Shown piece by piece: positions 9,267-20,689 of a stretch of 64,000 nucleotides of DNA (positions are counted from its first letter, which is position 1; every line of letters begins with the position of its first letter). The position numbers were made by a program, and so were the translations under genes. Source of the stretch: Micromonospora inyonensis (GTDB lineage: Bacteria; Actinomycetota; Actinomycetes; Mycobacteriales; Micromonosporaceae); the NCBI RefSeq assembly GCF_900091415.1, contig NZ_FMHU01000002.1:1240001-1304000 (forward strand). Direction: 5' to 3'. The notes below the pieces were generated by a model, which did not search any database, had not been told where the DNA came from, and worked only from the letters and a program-made list of their open reading frames with translations.

Positions 9267-12200
9267 GAAAAGCTCCAATCGGTAACGAAGTCGTCGATCT
9301 CGTCCTGGCTCATCGCCATCAGGGAGACGTCCGAGGGGGTGAGGCCGCCGGCAGCCGGATCCGTGGCGTGCGTGGCGAGAGCGGCCAGGTAGGTCGCCCA
9401 GCGGTCCGCCAGGGCGTGCACGTCGCCCGGGTCGAGGGCGGCACCGGCCCAGGACCAGGTGGCGTGCAGGGTCGCGCCGCCCGGCCCCGGCTGGATCCAG
9501 GCGTCGATCTCCAGCGCGTGGGCGAGCGGCAGCGCGGGGTCGACGTGATGGAACAGCCCGTCGGCCACCGGCTCCCACGCCGCCTCACCGGTACCGCCGA
9601 GGCGGCCCAGGTAATTGAGGCAGACCGCGGGGGCGGGCAGCTGCGCCAGCGCCGGGACGGCCCCGGGGTTCAGGTGACGCAGCGCCCCGTACCCGAGTCC
9701 GCCGTCCGGCACGGCGCGCAGCTGTTCCTTGACGACCTTGAGCACCCGGCCGATCTCCGCGCCGCCGGCCCGAGCTGCCGGCAGGTCGACGGGCCCCGGG
9801 TCGAGCCGGACCGGGTACACGGCGGTGAACCAGCCGACGGTGCCGGCCAGGTCGGTGCCCGGGGCGATGCCCTCCTCCCGGCCGTGCCCCTCGAGCGCGA
9901 CGGCGAGCGCCGTGGACGTCGTGCCGCCGCGCCGCGACTCGGCGACGGCGAGCACCAGGGCGGTCAGCAGCGCGTCGGCCGGATCGGCGCGGAAGGCCGC
10001 CGGTAGCCGGGTGAGCAGCGTCTCCGTGACGTCCGTGGAAACGGTGACGGCCCGGCGTCGCTGCGTCGCCGTGGTGTCCCTGACCGGGTCGAGCCGGCGG
10101 TCACCGAACGGTCCCGGGGCGGCCAGGGCGGTCGTCCACCGGGTCGCCTGACCCACCGTCGCGGGCCGACCGGCGTACTCGCGTAGCCGCGTGGACCAGG
10201 TCCGCGTCGAGGTGCCGGTCGGCGGGGGCGGGCTGCCCCGCCATGCCGCGTCCAGGTCGGCGCAGACGATCCGCCAGGACACGCCGTCCATCACGAGGTG
10301 GTGCACGACCAGCACCAGCTGCTCACGGGCGGGCAGCCAAACCGCCTGCACCATCACCCCGTCCGCGGGTCGCAGCCGCCGGGCGGCGGCCCGTGCCTCG
10401 TCGGCCGGGTCGCCGTCGCCCGTCCGCACCAGGTCGTCGGCGCGCACCGCACCGGGTGGCGCGGCCACGAGGTCCCAGCCGCCGCCCGCCGCGGTCACGA
10501 GCGTGGACCGCAGCGCCGGGTGCCGGTCGAGGACCTGCTGGAGGAGACCGGTCAGCCGTTCGACGGTCAGCCCGGCCGGAGTGCGCAGCGCCATGCCCTG
10601 GCTGTAGCTGTCGATCGGGGCGGGCCGGTCGGCGGTCGTGGCGAGTTCGCGCAGCCATCCCACGATGGGCGTCTCGCCGATGACACCGACGCCGTCGTCC
10701 ACCGCTCGGAGCGTCGCGCCGGGGGCGGCTCGGGCGACGGCGGCGAGGGCGGCCGGTGTCTGGTGGCGGAACACGTCGCGCGGCTCGACCAGCCAGCCGG
10801 CCGCGCGCGCCCGGCTGACCACCTGCAACGAGACGATGCTGTCCCCGCCGAGTTCGAAGAAATTCGCGTCGGCGGCGACCCGGTCGTGGCCGAGCAGCGC
10901 CGCGAACAGGTCGCAGAACAGGGCCTCGACGGCGTCGGCGGGGGTCCGTCCGCTGTCGGCGGCGGGCAGGTGCGGGACCGGCAGCGCGGTCCGGTCGAGC
11001 TTGCGGTTGGCGGTCTGCGGAAGCCGGTCGAGGGGCATCCACAGCGACGGCACCATGTAGTCCGGCAGTGCCGAGGCGGCGTGGGCCCGCCAGCCGTCCG
11101 GGTCGACGGGGTGACCGGGCGCGGGCACCACGTAGGCGACCAGGCGGCGGGAACCCGGCAGGTCGTCGCGGGCCACCACGGCGGCCTCGGCGACGCCCGG
11201 GTGCCGGCTGAGGACGGCCTCGATCTCGCGGGGCTCGATCCGGAACCCGCGGATCTTCACCTGGTCGTCGGCGCGGCCGAGGCACTCGAGGTCACCGTCG
11301 ACCCAGCGGGCCAGGTCGCCGGTGCGGTACATCCGGGTGCCGGGTGGCCCGAACGGGTCGGCGACGAACCGTTCGGCGGTCAGCGCCGGGCGGCGCAGGT
11401 ACCCGCGGGCCAGGCCCGCGCCGGCCAGGTACAGCTCGCCGGAAACGCCAGGCGGCACCGGTTGCAGCCGGGCGTCGAGGACGTACGCGGTCATGCCGCC
11501 GATCGGCCGGCCGATCCGCGGCGTACCCGTGCCGGTGACCGGGGCGACGACGGCGTCGACGGTGCACTCGGTCGGCCCGTAGAAGTTCCAGGCCTGGAGT
11601 CCGGGCCGGGCACCGAGGTCGCGCCAGAGCGCGTCGGGCATGGCGTCGGCGCCCGGCCCGAGCAGCGCCGGCCGGTGGCGGTCCGGGGCGAACAGGCCGT
11701 GCTGGACGAGCTGCTGAAGGTGGGCCGGCGTCAGGTCCAGGTAGTCGATGCGTTCGTCGGCCACGTACGCGGTGACGGCCACCGGGTCGGGATAGGCGGC
11801 CTCGTCGAGGACGTGCAGTTCGTGCCCGCCCACCATCAGGACCACCGGGTCGAGGGCGGCGTCGAACGCGAACGACGCCACGTGGCCGACCCGGATCCGG
11901 CGACCGCCGACCGCCGCCACCTCGGGCGGGAAGAGCGTCGTGGTGTGGGCGGCGAACAGGTTCGCCAGGTTGGCGTGGCTCACCACGACGCCCTTGGGGC
12001 GACCGGTGGAACCGGAGGTGTAGATGACGTACGCCGCGCTGGCGGCCGCCGGTGGGTGTGGCTCCAGCGCGGTCCCGGGCGGCGCGTCGTCCTCGACGTA
12101 CACCACGGGCCGGCCCGGTGGGTGCGGCAGGGTGGCCGCGAGCGCCCGGGTGGTGAGCAGGCAGACCGGCTCGGCGTCGGCGAGCATCGCCGCCAGCCGG

Positions 12201-15200
12201 TCCTGCGGGTACGCCGGGTCGAGCGGCAGGAAGGCGGCGCCCGCGTGGAGTGTGCCCAGCAGCGCGGGCACCATGTCGCGGCGCGGCAGCGCCAGCGCGA
12301 CCACCCGGTCGGGCCCTGCGCCGTGCGCCGTCACCAGCCGCGCGATCCGGTCGACCGCGGTGGCGAGCGCGGCGTACGTCAGCCGCGACACCTCTCCGGT
12401 CGCGGTGCGTACGACCAGCGCGACGGCGTCCGGGGTACGGGCGGCCTGCCCGGCGAACGCCTCCGGCAGCGTCGGCGCTGCCGGAGCGGGCAGCGGCGGT
12501 GCTACCAGCGCCGCCCGCTCCGGTGGCGAGAGCACGTCGAGATCGCCCACCGGCCGGTCCGGCTCGGCGAGGGCGGCGGTGAGCAGCCGCACCAGCCGTG
12601 CCGTGAGCGCGTCGACGGTGTCCCGGTCGAACAGGTCGGCGTTGTACTCGGCGAACCCGCCGACGGCGCCCGGTGCCCCGGGGTCGAAGTCCTCGATGAA
12701 CGTCAGGCTCAGGTCGAACGTGGCCGTCCGCGTGGCGACGACGTACGGGCGACTGGTCAGCCCCGGGACGGGCAGCTGCGACGCGGTGCCGCTCTGGTGC
12801 ACCACCATCACCTGGAACAGGGGGTGACGGGCGGTGGACCGGGGCGGGTTGAGGATCTCGACGAGTCGCTCGAAGGGCAGGTCCTGGTGGTCGTAGGCGT
12901 CCAGGTTGGTCCGCCGGACCCGGCGGAGCAGTTCCTCGAAGGTCGGTGAGCCCGAGGTGTCCGTGCGGAGGACCAGCGTGTTGACGAAGAAGCCGACCAG
13001 CTCGTCGAGGGGTTCGACGCCGCGGCCGGCGACGGGCGTGCCGAGCGGGATGTCGTCGCCGACGCCGAGCCGGGTGAGCAGTGCCGCCACGGCGGCCTGG
13101 TACACCATGAAGGGGGTGACCCCCAGCCGGGCCGCCAGGTCGCGGACGGCCTGCGCCTGCCCGGCGTCGACGTCGAACCGGGTGAGCCCGCCGGCGTACG
13201 ACGACTCGGCCGGCCGGGGCCGGTCGGTGGGCAGGCGCAGTTCGGCCGGGGCACCGTCGAGGGCGTGCCGCCAGTGGGCCGCCTGCCGGGCGGTGAGGCT
13301 GTCCGGATCGTCGGCGTCTCCGAGTGCCCGCCGTTGCCAGACGGCGTAGTCGGCGTACTGCACCGGCAGCGGGGGCCAGGCGGGTGCCGTGCCGGAGCGG
13401 CGGGCGGTGTAGGCGGTGGCGAGGTCACGGGCCAGTACCGGTAGCGACCGTCCGTCGCCCGCGATGTGGTGCAGCAACAGGAGCAGCACGTGGCGGTCCG
13501 ATCCGAGCCGGAACAGCGTGGCGCGCAGGGGGGCTTCCCGGTCGAGCGCGAACACCCGGGCGACGGCGGCGGAGAGCTCGTCGTCGAGCGTCGCCGTGGT
13601 GACGTCCCGGACGGCCAGGCCCGGTCCGGTGGGCAGGACCACCGGGTACGGCATCCCGTCCCGCTCCGGGAAGACCGTGCGCAGGATCTCGTGCCGGGCG
13701 ACGACGTCCCGTAACGCGGCGTCGAGCACGTCGGCGTCCAACGGGCCGTCGAGGGCCAGGCCGAGGGGGATGTGGTACGCCGCGCCGACGTCGTCGAGCC
13801 GGTGCAGCAGCCACAGCCGTTGCTGGGCGAACGACAGCGGCGCCGGGACGTCGTCACCACGCGGTACCAGCGGCGGCAGCGCGGAGGCGTGTGCCGCCGC
13901 TGGAGACGTCGCGGGTGCCGGGGTCAGCGTGCGGGCCAGGGCGGCGGGCGTGGGACCGTCGAACAGCGACCGCAGGGTGGGGCGCACACCGAGTTCGGCC
14001 TGCACCCGGGTGACCAGCCGGGCCGCCAGCATGGAGTGGCCGCCGAGTGCGAAGAAGTCGTCGTCGGGCCCGACGACGGGCACGTCGAGGACGGCCGCGA
14101 AGACCGCGCAGAGCCGGGCCTCCAGCGTCGAGGCGGGCGCCCGGCCGGCCCCGGCCGAATAGACGGGCGTGGGCAGGGTGCGGCGGTCGAGTTTGCCGTT
14201 GCCGGTCAGCGGCAGCCGGTCGAGCACGACGATCGCGGCGGGTACGAGATGCGCGGGCAGCGTGCGGGCCAGCTCCTGGCGTAGCTGCCGGGGGGACGGG
14301 TCCGTCCCGGTGACGTAGGCGACGAGGCGAACGTCGCCGGGCGTGTCCTCCCGGGGCACGACGGCGGCCTGCGCGACGGTGGGTTGGGCCCGCAGCAGCT
14401 GCTCTACCTCGCCCGGTTCCACGCGGAACCCGCGGATCTTGACCTGGTGGTCGACCCGGCCGAGGTACTCCAGCACGCCGCCCGCGGTCCAACGGGCCAG
14501 GTCGCCGGTGCGGTACATGCGGCTGCCCGCCGGACCGTACGGGTCGGCGACGAAGCGGGTGGCGGTGAGGGCGGGCCGGTCGTGGTATCCGCGGGCGAGT
14601 CCGTCGCCGGCCACGTACAGCTCACCGGCCGCGCCCGGCGGGACCGGGTGCAGCCGCTCGTCGAGCAGCCGGACGGCGGTGTTGTGCACCGGCCCTCCGA
14701 TGGGCACCACCGGACCGGAGTGTTCCGGGGTGCACGTCCACAGGGTGGCGTCCACGGTGGTCTCGGTCGGGCCGTACGAGTTGAACATGCGGCACGTCGT
14801 GGCCCAGCGCCGCATCAGCTCGGGCGGGCACGCCTCGCCGGCCACGACGAGCGTGACCCCGGCCGGAAGCGCATGCTCGTCCGGCAGGGAGGCGAGCACG
14901 CCCGGCGGCAGGGTCAGGTGGGTGACGCCGTGCCGGGCGCAGAAGTCGGCCAGCGGGGGGCCGAGCCGCTGCTCCGCCGGGACGACGACCAGCGTGGCGC
15001 CGGTGAGCAGTCCCATCGTCCACTCCCACACGGACGTGTCGAAGCTCATCGACGCGAACTGCAGGACCCGGTGTCCGGGCCCGACGCCCAGCTCGTCGGT
15101 CATGGTGGAGACGAGGCTCGGGATGCCCTCGTGGGTCACCACGACGCCCTTCGGGCGGCCGGTGGAGCCGGAGGTGTAGATGACGTAGGCGGCGTGCCCC

Positions 15201-17134
15201 GGTACGGCCGGGCAGGGTTCCGGCACGGACCCGACCGGGGTGTCCCGGTCGATCAGGAACATCGGCGGCGCGCCGTCGGGCAACGCCGGCACGGTGGCGG
15301 AGTCGGTCACCAGCAGCGCGGGACGGGCGTCGTCGAACATCAGCGCGATCCGGTCCCGCGGGTACTCCGGATCGACGGGCAGGTACGCCCCGCCGGTCTT
15401 CAGCACGGCCAGCGCGCAGACCAGGAACTCGCCGGAGCGGGGGAGCGCGACAGCCACCAGGGTCTCGGGTCCGGCGCCCCGGGCGGCGAGCGCGCCCGCC
15501 AGGAGGTCCGAGCGCTCGTCCAACTCGGCATAGCTGAGCGCGCGTCGCGTCCCGCCGGCCCCGGCCACCGGCTCGCTGCTCTCCCAGACCAGTGCCTCGG
15601 CGTCGGGTACGCGCCGGGCCTGCGCGCGGAACAGCTCCGCGATGGTGGCCCGGTCCAGCGGTCGCGTGTCGCTGCCCCAGCCGGTGAGCACGAGTTCCCG
15701 CTCGCCCGGAGCCAGCAGTGCCAGATCACCGAGCGCAGTGTCCGGGTTGGTCAGCGCGGCGTCGAGCATCCGCGTGTAGCGGTCGACGAGGCCCTCGACG
15801 GTGGCGGTGTCGTACCGGTCGGCGCGGTAGGTGACGTCCAGGCCCAGCGTGCCGTCGGCCCCCAGCACCGCGGCGACCGCCAGGTCGAAAGCGGCAGCCC
15901 CGTTGTCCACGGGGCGTTCCACCACGGTGACGCCGGGCAGGTCGAGGGCCGCCCACACGTCACTGCGTACCGAGAACAGCACGTCGAACCAGACGTGGTG
16001 CCCGGCGCTGCGGTCCGGGCGCAGCTCCTGCACCAGGGTGTCGAACGGCACCCGCTGGTGCGCGTACGCGGCGAGGCACTCCTCGCGGACGTGCCGCAGG
16101 AAGGCGCGGAACGTCGTCGCCGGCGTCGCCCGGGTGCGCAGGGCGAGGGTGTTGCCGAAGTTGCCGATCATGCGGTCGGCGCCCGGGTCGGTGCGGGTCA
16201 CGACGGGGGAGCCGACGATGAGGTCCGGCACGCCGCCGACGCGGTGCAGCAGGCCGGTGAAGCCGGCGAGCAGCGCCATGAACGGGGTGACGCCCTCGGC
16301 GCGGCACACCGCGTGCAGCCGCTCGCGGAGCGCGGTCGGCAGGTGTCGGCCGAGCCGGCCGCCGACCGCTGGCCCGTCGGTGCGCGGACGGTCGGTGGGC
16401 AGCGGCACCGGGGCCGGCGGGTCGGCGAGGCGGTCGCGCCAGTGGTCCAGGTCCGCCGTGGTCCACGGCGGACTGCGGTGTTCGGCGGCGGCCAGGTCCG
16501 CGTACTGCGCCGGCAGGTCGGGTAGCTCCCGTCCCGCGTACGCCGCGCCGAGGTCGTGCAGCAGGACCTGCCAGCTGCCGTCGTCCCAGGCGATGTGGTG
16601 CGCGACGAGCAGCAGGACGTGCTCGTCTGCGGCGAGCCGGACGATCTCGAACCGGACCGGCAGCTCGGTCGTCAGGTCAAACGGGCGTTCGGCGAGCCGT
16701 GCGGCGGCCCGGTCGACGGCGGCCTCCCGCTCGGCGGGTGGCAGCGCGGTCAGGTCGGTGGTGCGCAGCCACAGCCCGTCCGCCGGAGCGGTGACCTGGC
16801 GCGGCTCGCCCTCCTCGTCGACCTGGTACACGGAGCGCAGCACGTCGTGCCGCTGTACGACGCGGCGCAGCGCCCGGTCGAGCTCCGCCGCCGACAACGG
16901 GCCGGACATCCGTGCGCCGACGCAGACGTGGTAGGCGGTCTCCTCGGGCCGGAGCTGGTGCAGCAGCCACATGCGACGTTGGGCCGCGGAGAGTGGTGCG
17001 GGCCCGGTGACGCGCGGGACGGCGGACGGTTCGTCCGGCCGTCGGGCGATGCCCCGTTCCGCGAGTCGCCGGCGGACGAGTTCCCGCCGCCGGGCCGCCA
17101 GGTCGGCACTGCCGTCGCCGTCCAGATTAAACAA
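9263..17134 (-). CDS. siderophore NRPS, C-A-T-C-A-T-E
   Basis: Two-module NRPS of about 2620 residues that extends the salicyl-Cys starter and hands a D-residue to the next protein. Residue numbers are approximate. Domains: C (HHIAWDDGS near 205), A ([10 protein letters not shown] near 660), T (LGGHS near 1030), C (HHIAGDG near 1230), A (near 1705), T (LGGDS near 2095), and a C-terminal epimerization domain ([10 protein letters not shown] near 2280). Specificity residues read about DTWTVASVD for the first A and DADDLPFVD for the second, neither with a confident substrate. The second shares the FAFDA context of the terminal module. I prefer the TTG at 17134 because GGAGGTGA lies 7 bases upstream; the longer GTG start at 17173 has no SD and nearly abuts the iron box. 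Confidence 0.9.
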   Translation of the reverse strand: MFNLDGDGSADLAARRRELVRRRLAERGIARRPDEPSAVPRVTGPAPLSAAQRRMWLLHQLRPEETAYHVCVGARMSGPLSAAELDRALRRVVQRHDVLRSVYQVDEEGEPRQVTAPADGLWLRTTDLTALPPAEREAAVDRAAARLAERPFDLTTELPVRFEIVRLAADEHVLLLVAHHIAWDDGSWQVLLHDLGAAYAGRELPDLPAQYADLAAAEHRSPPWTTADLDHWRDRLADPPAPVPLPTDRPRTDGPAVGGRLGRHLPTALRERLHAVCRAEGVTPFMALLAGFTGLLHRVGGVPDLIVGSPVVTRTDPGADRMIGNFGNTLALRTRATPATTFRAFLRHVREECLAAYAHQRVPFDTLVQELRPDRSAGHHVWFDVLFSVRSDVWAALDLPGVTVVERPVDNGAAAFDLAVAAVLGADGTLGLDVTYRADRYDTATVEGLVDRYTRMLDAALTNPDTALGDLALLAPGERELVLTGWGSDTRPLDRATIAELFRAQARRVPDAEALVWESSEPVAGAGGTRRALSYAELDERSDLLAGALAARGAGPETLVAVALPRSGEFLVCALAVLKTGGAYLPVDPEYPRDRIALMFDDARPALLVTDSATVPALPDGAPPMFLIDRDTPVGSVPEPCPAVPGHAAYVIYTSGSTGRPKGVVVTHEGIPSLVSTMTDELGVGPGHRVLQFASMSFDTSVWEWTMGLLTGATLVVVPAEQRLGPPLADFCARHGVTHLTLPPGVLASLPDEHALPAGVTLVVAGEACPPELMRRWATTCRMFNSYGPTETTVDATLWTCTPEHSGPVVPIGGPVHNTAVRLLDERLHPVPPGAAGELYVAGDGLARGYHDRPALTATRFVADPYGPAGSRMYRTGDLARWTAGGVLEYLGRVDHQVKIRGFRVEPGEVEQLLRAQPTVAQAAVVPREDTPGDVRLVAYVTGTDPSPRQLRQELARTLPAHLVPAAIVVLDRLPLTGNGKLDRRTLPTPVYSAGAGRAPASTLEARLCAVFAAVLDVPVVGPDDDFFALGGHSMLAARLVTRVQAELGVRPTLRSLFDGPTPAALARTLTPAPATSPAAAHASALPPLVPRGDDVPAPLSFAQQRLWLLHRLDDVGAAYHIPLGLALDGPLDADVLDAALRDVVARHEILRTVFPERDGMPYPVVLPTGPGLAVRDVTTATLDDELSAAVARVFALDREAPLRATLFRLGSDRHVLLLLLHHIAGDGRSLPVLARDLATAYTARRSGTAPAWPPLPVQYADYAVWQRRALGDADDPDSLTARQAAHWRHALDGAPAELRLPTDRPRPAESSYAGGLTRFDVDAGQAQAVRDLAARLGVTPFMVYQAAVAALLTRLGVGDDIPLGTPVAGRGVEPLDELVGFFVNTLVLRTDTSGSPTFEELLRRVRRTNLDAYDHQDLPFERLVEILNPPRSTARHPLFQVMVVHQSGTASQLPVPGLTSRPYVVATRTATFDLSLTFIEDFDPGAPGAVGGFAEYNADLFDRDTVDALTARLVRLLTAALAEPDRPVGDLDVLSPPERAALVAPPLPAPAAPTLPEAFAGQAARTPDAVALVVRTATGEVSRLTYAALATAVDRIARLVTAHGAGPDRVVALALPRRDMVPALLGTLHAGAAFLPLDPAYPQDRLAAMLADAEPVCLLTTRALAATLPHPPGRPVVYVEDDAPPGTALEPHPPAAASAAYVIYTSGSTGRPKGVVVSHANLANLFAAHTTTLFPPEVAAVGGRRIRVGHVASFAFDAALDPVVLMVGGHELHVLDEAAYPDPVAVTAYVADERIDYLDLTPAHLQQLVQHGLFAPDRHRPALLGPGADAMPDALWRDLGARPGLQAWNFYGPTECTVDAVVAPVTGTGTPRIGRPIGGMTAYVLDARLQPVPPGVSGELYLAGAGLARGYLRRPALTAERFVADPFGPPGTRMYRTGDLARWVDGDLECLGRADDQVKIRGFRIEPREIEAVLSRHPGVAEAAVVARDDLPGSRRLVAYVVPAPGHPVDPDGWRAHAASALPDYMVPSLWMPLDRLPQTANRKLDRTALPVPHLPAADSGRTPADAVEALFCDLFAALLGHDRVAADANFFELGGDSIVSLQVVSRARAAGWLVEPRDVFRHQTPAALAAVARAAPGATLRAVDDGVGVIGETPIVGWLRELATTADRPAPIDSYSQGMALRTPAGLTVERLTGLLQQVLDRHPALRSTLVTAAGGGWDLVAAPPGAVRADDLVRTGDGDPADEARAAARRLRPADGVMVQAVWLPAREQLVLVVHHLVMDGVSWRIVCADLDAAWRGSPPPPTGTSTRTWSTRLREYAGRPATVGQATRWTTALAAPGPFGDRRLDPVRDTTATQRRRAVTVSTDVTETLLTRLPAAFRADPADALLTALVLAVAESRRGGTTSTALAVALEGHGREEGIAPGTDLAGTVGWFTAVYPVRLDPGPVDLPAARAGGAEIGRVLKVVKEQLRAVPDGGLGYGALRHLNPGAVPALAQLPAPAVCLNYLGRLGGTGEAAWEPVADGLFHHVDPALPLAHALEIDAWIQPGPGGATLHATWSWAGAALDPGDVHALADRWATYLAALATHATDPAAGGLTPSDVSLMAMSQDEIDDFVTDWSFS

Positions 17135-17179
17135 GATTCCGTCACCTCCGAAGCCGAATCGCTCGGAGGGCACCCTAAC

Positions 17180-17198
17180 TTAGGTTAGCCTAATCAAG
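17180..17198. promoter_or_regulatory. iron box between divergent NRPS and MFS genes
   Basis: TTAGGTTAGCCTAATCAAG matches the iron-box consensus in the left half and centre. It sits between the minus-strand NRPS operon and the plus-strand exporter gene, so one site can control both. Confidence 0.8.
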
Positions 17199-17223
17199 CC
17201 ATAGCGATGCGGGGAGGTGACGC

Positions 17224-18555
17224 TTGCGCGTCCGTGAGTTCGGATTGGACCTGAGTCCCCTGTGGGGCGGGTCGCGGTTGGTCTGGGTGCTCGCCGCCCG
17301 GCTGCTGGCGCTGCTCGGCATCGGACTCACGTCCGTCGCCGTGGTCGTGCAGGTCTACGCCCTGACCGGATCGTCGTTCCAGGTGGCGGCGGTCAGCCTG
17401 GCCCTGGGTGCCGGCCTGCTGGTGGGCCTGCTCGCCGGTGGGGTGCTCGCCGACGGCCGGGAGCGCCGGTCGCTGATCCTGCTCGGCAGCGGCTGGGCCG
17501 TCGTGACGTTCGGCGCGCTGGCGGTCAACGCGGCCGCCGACCGCCCGCGGGTGTGGCTCATCTACCTGCTCGGCGCGCTGTTCGGCGTCACCGAGGGCAT
17601 CGCCGAGAGCGCCCTGACCGCCGTGGTGCCCAGTCTCGTACCCACTGACCAGTTGCCGGCGACGGGCGCACTGGTCACCGTCACGACCACCGTCGGTGCC
17701 ATCGCCGGTCCACTGCTGGGTGGTCTGCTCCTCGCCGGCCCGGGTCTGGCCACCACGTACGCGCTGGCGGCGCTCGGCGCGGCCGGCGCGGTCCCACTGC
17801 TCGCCCGGCTCGGCGCGCTGCCACCGGAAGCGCCCGGCGAGGCGGGGGCGCCGCCGGAGAAGGCCGGTGCCGCCACCTGGTGGCCCGCGCTGCGGGAGGG
17901 GCTCGCGTTCGTCCGGCGCAGCCGCATCGTCGCCGCGGTCCTCGTGGTCGATCTCTGCGGTGCGCTGTTCGCCACCCCGACCGCGCTGTTTCCCCAGTTC
18001 GCGGAACGTGTCTTCGCGGCGGGGCCAGGTGTGGTGGGCGTGCTCAGCGCCGCACCGGCAGCCGGGGCGGCGCTGGCCTCGGTGCTGTCCGGCTGGACGG
18101 CCCGGCTGCGCCGGCCCGGCCGCGTGCTGCTCGGGGTGGTCGGTGTCTACGGGCTGGTGACGATCGGGTTCGGGGCCAGTCCGGTGCTCGGTCTGGCCCT
18201 CGTCTTCCTGGCGGTGGGCGGTGCCGTGGACACCGTCTCGGAGATCCTGCGCCGCACGTTGCTCATGCAGCACACCGCCGCGCACCTGCAGGGCCGGGTC
18301 GGCAGTCTATGGTTGGCGCAGGCGATGACCGCTCCCGCGCTCGGCGGCGTGCTCCTCGGGTTGGGAGCGGGGCTGCTGGGTCCCTCCGTGGCCGTCGCGG
18401 CGGGCGGGACGCTCTGCGTCATCGCCACCATCCTGGTCGGATGGCGCTTTCCGCAGTTGTGGCACCAGCGGCTCGACGGCACGGAAGAGGCCGATCGGGA
18501 CACCGCAGCACCGCCATCCGAGGAAGTGGTGACCTCGACTGTCCAATCTAGTTAG
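17224..18555 (+). CDS. MFS exporter, EntS-like (siderophore efflux)
   Basis: Predicted 12-TM major facilitator of the EntS/enterobactin-exporter type (443 residues), expected to export the finished siderophore. The sequence shows regularly spaced hydrophobic helices. A short charged loop after TM2 (GGVLADGRERRS) matches the MFS motif A region (GxLaDrxgRr). A longer hydrophilic loop (PPEAPGEAGAPPEKAGAAT) separates the halves. The TTG start is chosen because GGGGAGGTGA lies directly upstream. Divergent from the NRPS operon over an iron box. The next iron box begins inside the last codons of this gene, so the following permease genes have their own iron-responsive promoter. Confidence 0.85.
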   Translation: MRVREFGLDLSPLWGGSRLVWVLAARLLALLGIGLTSVAVVVQVYALTGSSFQVAAVSLALGAGLLVGLLAGGVLADGRERRSLILLGSGWAVVTFGALAVNAAADRPRVWLIYLLGALFGVTEGIAESALTAVVPSLVPTDQLPATGALVTVTTTVGAIAGPLLGGLLLAGPGLATTYALAALGAAGAVPLLARLGALPPEAPGEAGAPPEKAGAATWWPALREGLAFVRRSRIVAAVLVVDLCGALFATPTALFPQFAERVFAAGPGVVGVLSAAPAAGAALASVLSGWTARLRRPGRVLLGVVGVYGLVTIGFGASPVLGLALVFLAVGGAVDTVSEILRRTLLMQHTAAHLQGRVGSLWLAQAMTAPALGGVLLGLGAGLLGPSVAVAAGGTLCVIATILVGWRFPQLWHQRLDGTEEADRDTAAPPSEEVVTSTVQSS

Positions 18556-18570
18556 GCGAGGCTATCCTAT
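18552..18570. promoter_or_regulatory. iron box upstream of siderophore uptake operon
   Basis: TTAGGCGAGGCTATCCTAT keeps the TTAGG and AGGCTA core of the iron-box consensus. It overlaps the stop codon of the exporter gene and precedes the ABC permease operon. Confidence 0.75.
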
Positions 18571-18595
18571 CTCGGTGACATCCGAGGTGACGAGC

Positions 18596-19615
18596 GTGGC
18601 GCCGTATCGACCGGCGCCTGCCGGCCGTTCGCACGCGTGGGCGACGCTGGCCTGTCTCGGCCTCCTGCTGCTGCTCTGCCTGCTGTCCGTGACGCTCGGC
18701 ACCCGGTGGATCCCACCGGATCAGGTCTTCACGTTCCTGCTGCACCCGGACGGGTCCGAAGTGGCCGGCATCGTGCGCCAGATGCGGGTGCCACGAACGT
18801 TGTTCGGATTGCTGGCCGGAGCCGCGCTGGCGGTCGCCGGTGCCCTCATGCAGGGGCTCACCCGGAACCCGCTCGCCGATCCGGGAATTCTCGGTGTCAC
18901 CGCCGGGGCGTCCGTCGGCATCGTCGTCATGACCACTGCGTTCAACGTCGTGTCGGTCTACAGCTACGTCTGGTTCGGCTTCGCCGGTGCGCTCGCCGCG
19001 ACCGCGCTCGTGTACGGAATCGGCTCGGCCGGTCGCGGCGGCACCACACCCGCCAAGCTGGCCCTCGCCGGTGCCGCCGTCTCCGCGTTGCTGCAGTCGC
19101 TCGTCAACGCGGCGCTGCTCGTCGATGCCGCAGCTCTCGGTGACTTCCGGTTCTGGGCGGTGGGGGCGCTCACCGGCCAGCCCGCCGCGACGCTCGGACC
19201 CGTCCTGCCCTTCCTCGCGGCCGGCGCCGTGCTCGCCGCCACCACCGCGCCCGCGCTGAACACCCTGACGCTCGGCGAGGACATCGCCCGTGGCCTCGGG
19301 CAGCGCGTGGGGCTCGCCCGGCTGCGCGGTGCCGTCGCGGTGACCGTGCTCGCCGGTGCCGCCGTGGCGCTGTGCGGGCCCATCGCCTTCGTCGGCCTGC
19401 TCGTACCCCATGTCGTGCGCGCCTTCACCGGCCCGGACCACCGGTGGATCCTGTGGTACTCGGCGCTGCTCGGCCCGTGCCTGTTGCTCGCCGCCGACAT
19501 CGGCGGCCGCCTGGTCGCCCGGCCCGACGAGCTACCCGTGGGGATCGTCGTCACGGCGCTGGGCGCGCCGTTCTTCGTCGCGTTGGTCCGCCGCAGCGGA
19601 CTCCGGGAGTTGTGA
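18596..19615 (+). CDS. ferric-siderophore ABC transporter permease (FecCD family)
   Basis: Integral-membrane subunit of a FepD/FecC-type importer for the iron-loaded siderophore. Family landmarks include RVPRTLFGLLAGAALAVAGA, then GALMQGLTRNPLADPGILG and TAGAS, and a C-terminal half with GPIAFVGLLVPHVVR and the ELPVGIVVTALGAPFF end. About ten hydrophobic segments are visible. The GTG at 18596 follows GAGGTGA at 18584-18590; a GTG at 18575 in the same frame lies only five bases after the iron box and would leave no leader. It overlaps the next gene by four bases (GTGA), so the two permeases are translationally coupled and probably form a heterodimer. Confidence 0.9.
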   Translation: MAPYRPAPAGRSHAWATLACLGLLLLLCLLSVTLGTRWIPPDQVFTFLLHPDGSEVAGIVRQMRVPRTLFGLLAGAALAVAGALMQGLTRNPLADPGILGVTAGASVGIVVMTTAFNVVSVYSYVWFGFAGALAATALVYGIGSAGRGGTTPAKLALAGAAVSALLQSLVNAALLVDAAALGDFRFWAVGALTGQPAATLGPVLPFLAAGAVLAATTAPALNTLTLGEDIARGLGQRVGLARLRGAVAVTVLAGAAVALCGPIAFVGLLVPHVVRAFTGPDHRWILWYSALLGPCLLLAADIGGRLVARPDELPVGIVVTALGAPFFVALVRRSGLREL

Positions 19616-20688
19616 CCGTGTCCGTCGACGGAAAGGCGACGGCGCTCGTTCCGGGCGCCGTGATCCGGGTCCCCGGCACCCGGGCGTCCTGGTTCGTCCG
19701 GCCCCGCGCGGTGCTGGTGTGCCTGCTGCTCTCGGTGGCGGTCGCCGCGGCCTTCCTGCTCGACATCGCCGTCGGCGAGCTGGACCTTCCACTGTCCGAC
19801 GTCGCGGCCGCCCTGCTGGCCGGCGGGGACGACGTGACCGCCCTGGTGGTGCACGACCTGCGGTTGCCCCGCGCACTGGTCGGCCTGCTCGTCGGCGCCG
19901 CGTTCGGCGTCTCCGGGGCCGTCTTCCAGTCACTCACGCGCAACCCGCTCGCCAGCCCCGACGTCATCGGCGTGACCGCCGGCGCCGGCACCGCCGCCAC
20001 GGCCGGACTGCTGGTCGGCGCCGGCTCCGGGCTCGGCCTGCAGACGGTGGCGTTGCTCGGCGGGCTGGGGTCCGCCCTGCTGATCTACCTGCTCGCCTGG
20101 AACGGCGGCACCACCGGCTTCCGGATCGTGCTGGTCGGTGTCGGCGTCGCCGCCCTGTGCGGCAGCGTCACCACCTACCTGCTTCTGAAGGCCGGGGTCT
20201 ACCAGGCGCAGCAGGCACTGATGTGGCTGACCGGCAGCCTGAACGCCCGGGGCTGGGAACATGTCGGCCCGCTCGTCGTCGGCCTGGCCGTCCTCGCGCC
20301 GGCCGTCGCGGTGCTCGCGCCGTGGCTGACCGGCCTGCAACTCGGCGACGCCCCCGCCCGGGCCCTCGGCCATCCCGTTCACCTGGCCCGGGCGGCCCTG
20401 CTGGCGGTGGCCGCCGCGCTCGTCTCCGTCGGCACCGCCGCCGCCGGGCCGGTGGCCTTCGTCGCCCTGATCAGTCCGCAGATCGCCGTACGGCTCGTCG
20501 GAGGACCCGGCCCCGCGCTGGTCTCGTCCGGCCTGGTGGGTTCCGTGGCGGTGCTCCTCGGCGACGTGATCGCCCGGGAGGCGCTGCCCGGCACCGAACT
20601 GCCGGTCGGCGTCGTGACGGGCGTGCTCGGCGCACCCGTGCTGCTGTGGCTGCTGGGCCGCGCGAACCGTTCCGGTGTAGGAGGCTGA
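19612..20688 (+). CDS. ferric-siderophore ABC transporter permease (FecCD family), second subunit
   Basis: Partner permease of the FepG/FecD type (358 residues). It carries the same landmarks as its neighbour: LPRALVGLLVGAAFGVSGAV, FQSLTRNPLASPDVIGVTAG, GPVAFVALISPQIAVRL and ELPVGVVTGVLGAPVLLWLL. The GTG at 19612 overlaps the upstream stop. About 30 N-terminal residues precede the first membrane segment. Its stop is followed after one base by the ATPase start. Confidence 0.9.
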   Translation: MTVSVDGKATALVPGAVIRVPGTRASWFVRPRAVLVCLLLSVAVAAAFLLDIAVGELDLPLSDVAAALLAGGDDVTALVVHDLRLPRALVGLLVGAAFGVSGAVFQSLTRNPLASPDVIGVTAGAGTAATAGLLVGAGSGLGLQTVALLGGLGSALLIYLLAWNGGTTGFRIVLVGVGVAALCGSVTTYLLLKAGVYQAQQALMWLTGSLNARGWEHVGPLVVGLAVLAPAVAVLAPWLTGLQLGDAPARALGHPVHLARAALLAVAAALVSVGTAAAGPVAFVALISPQIAVRLVGGPGPALVSSGLVGSVAVLLGDVIAREALPGTELPVGVVTGVLGAPVLLWLLGRANRSGVGG

Positions 20689-20689
20689 C

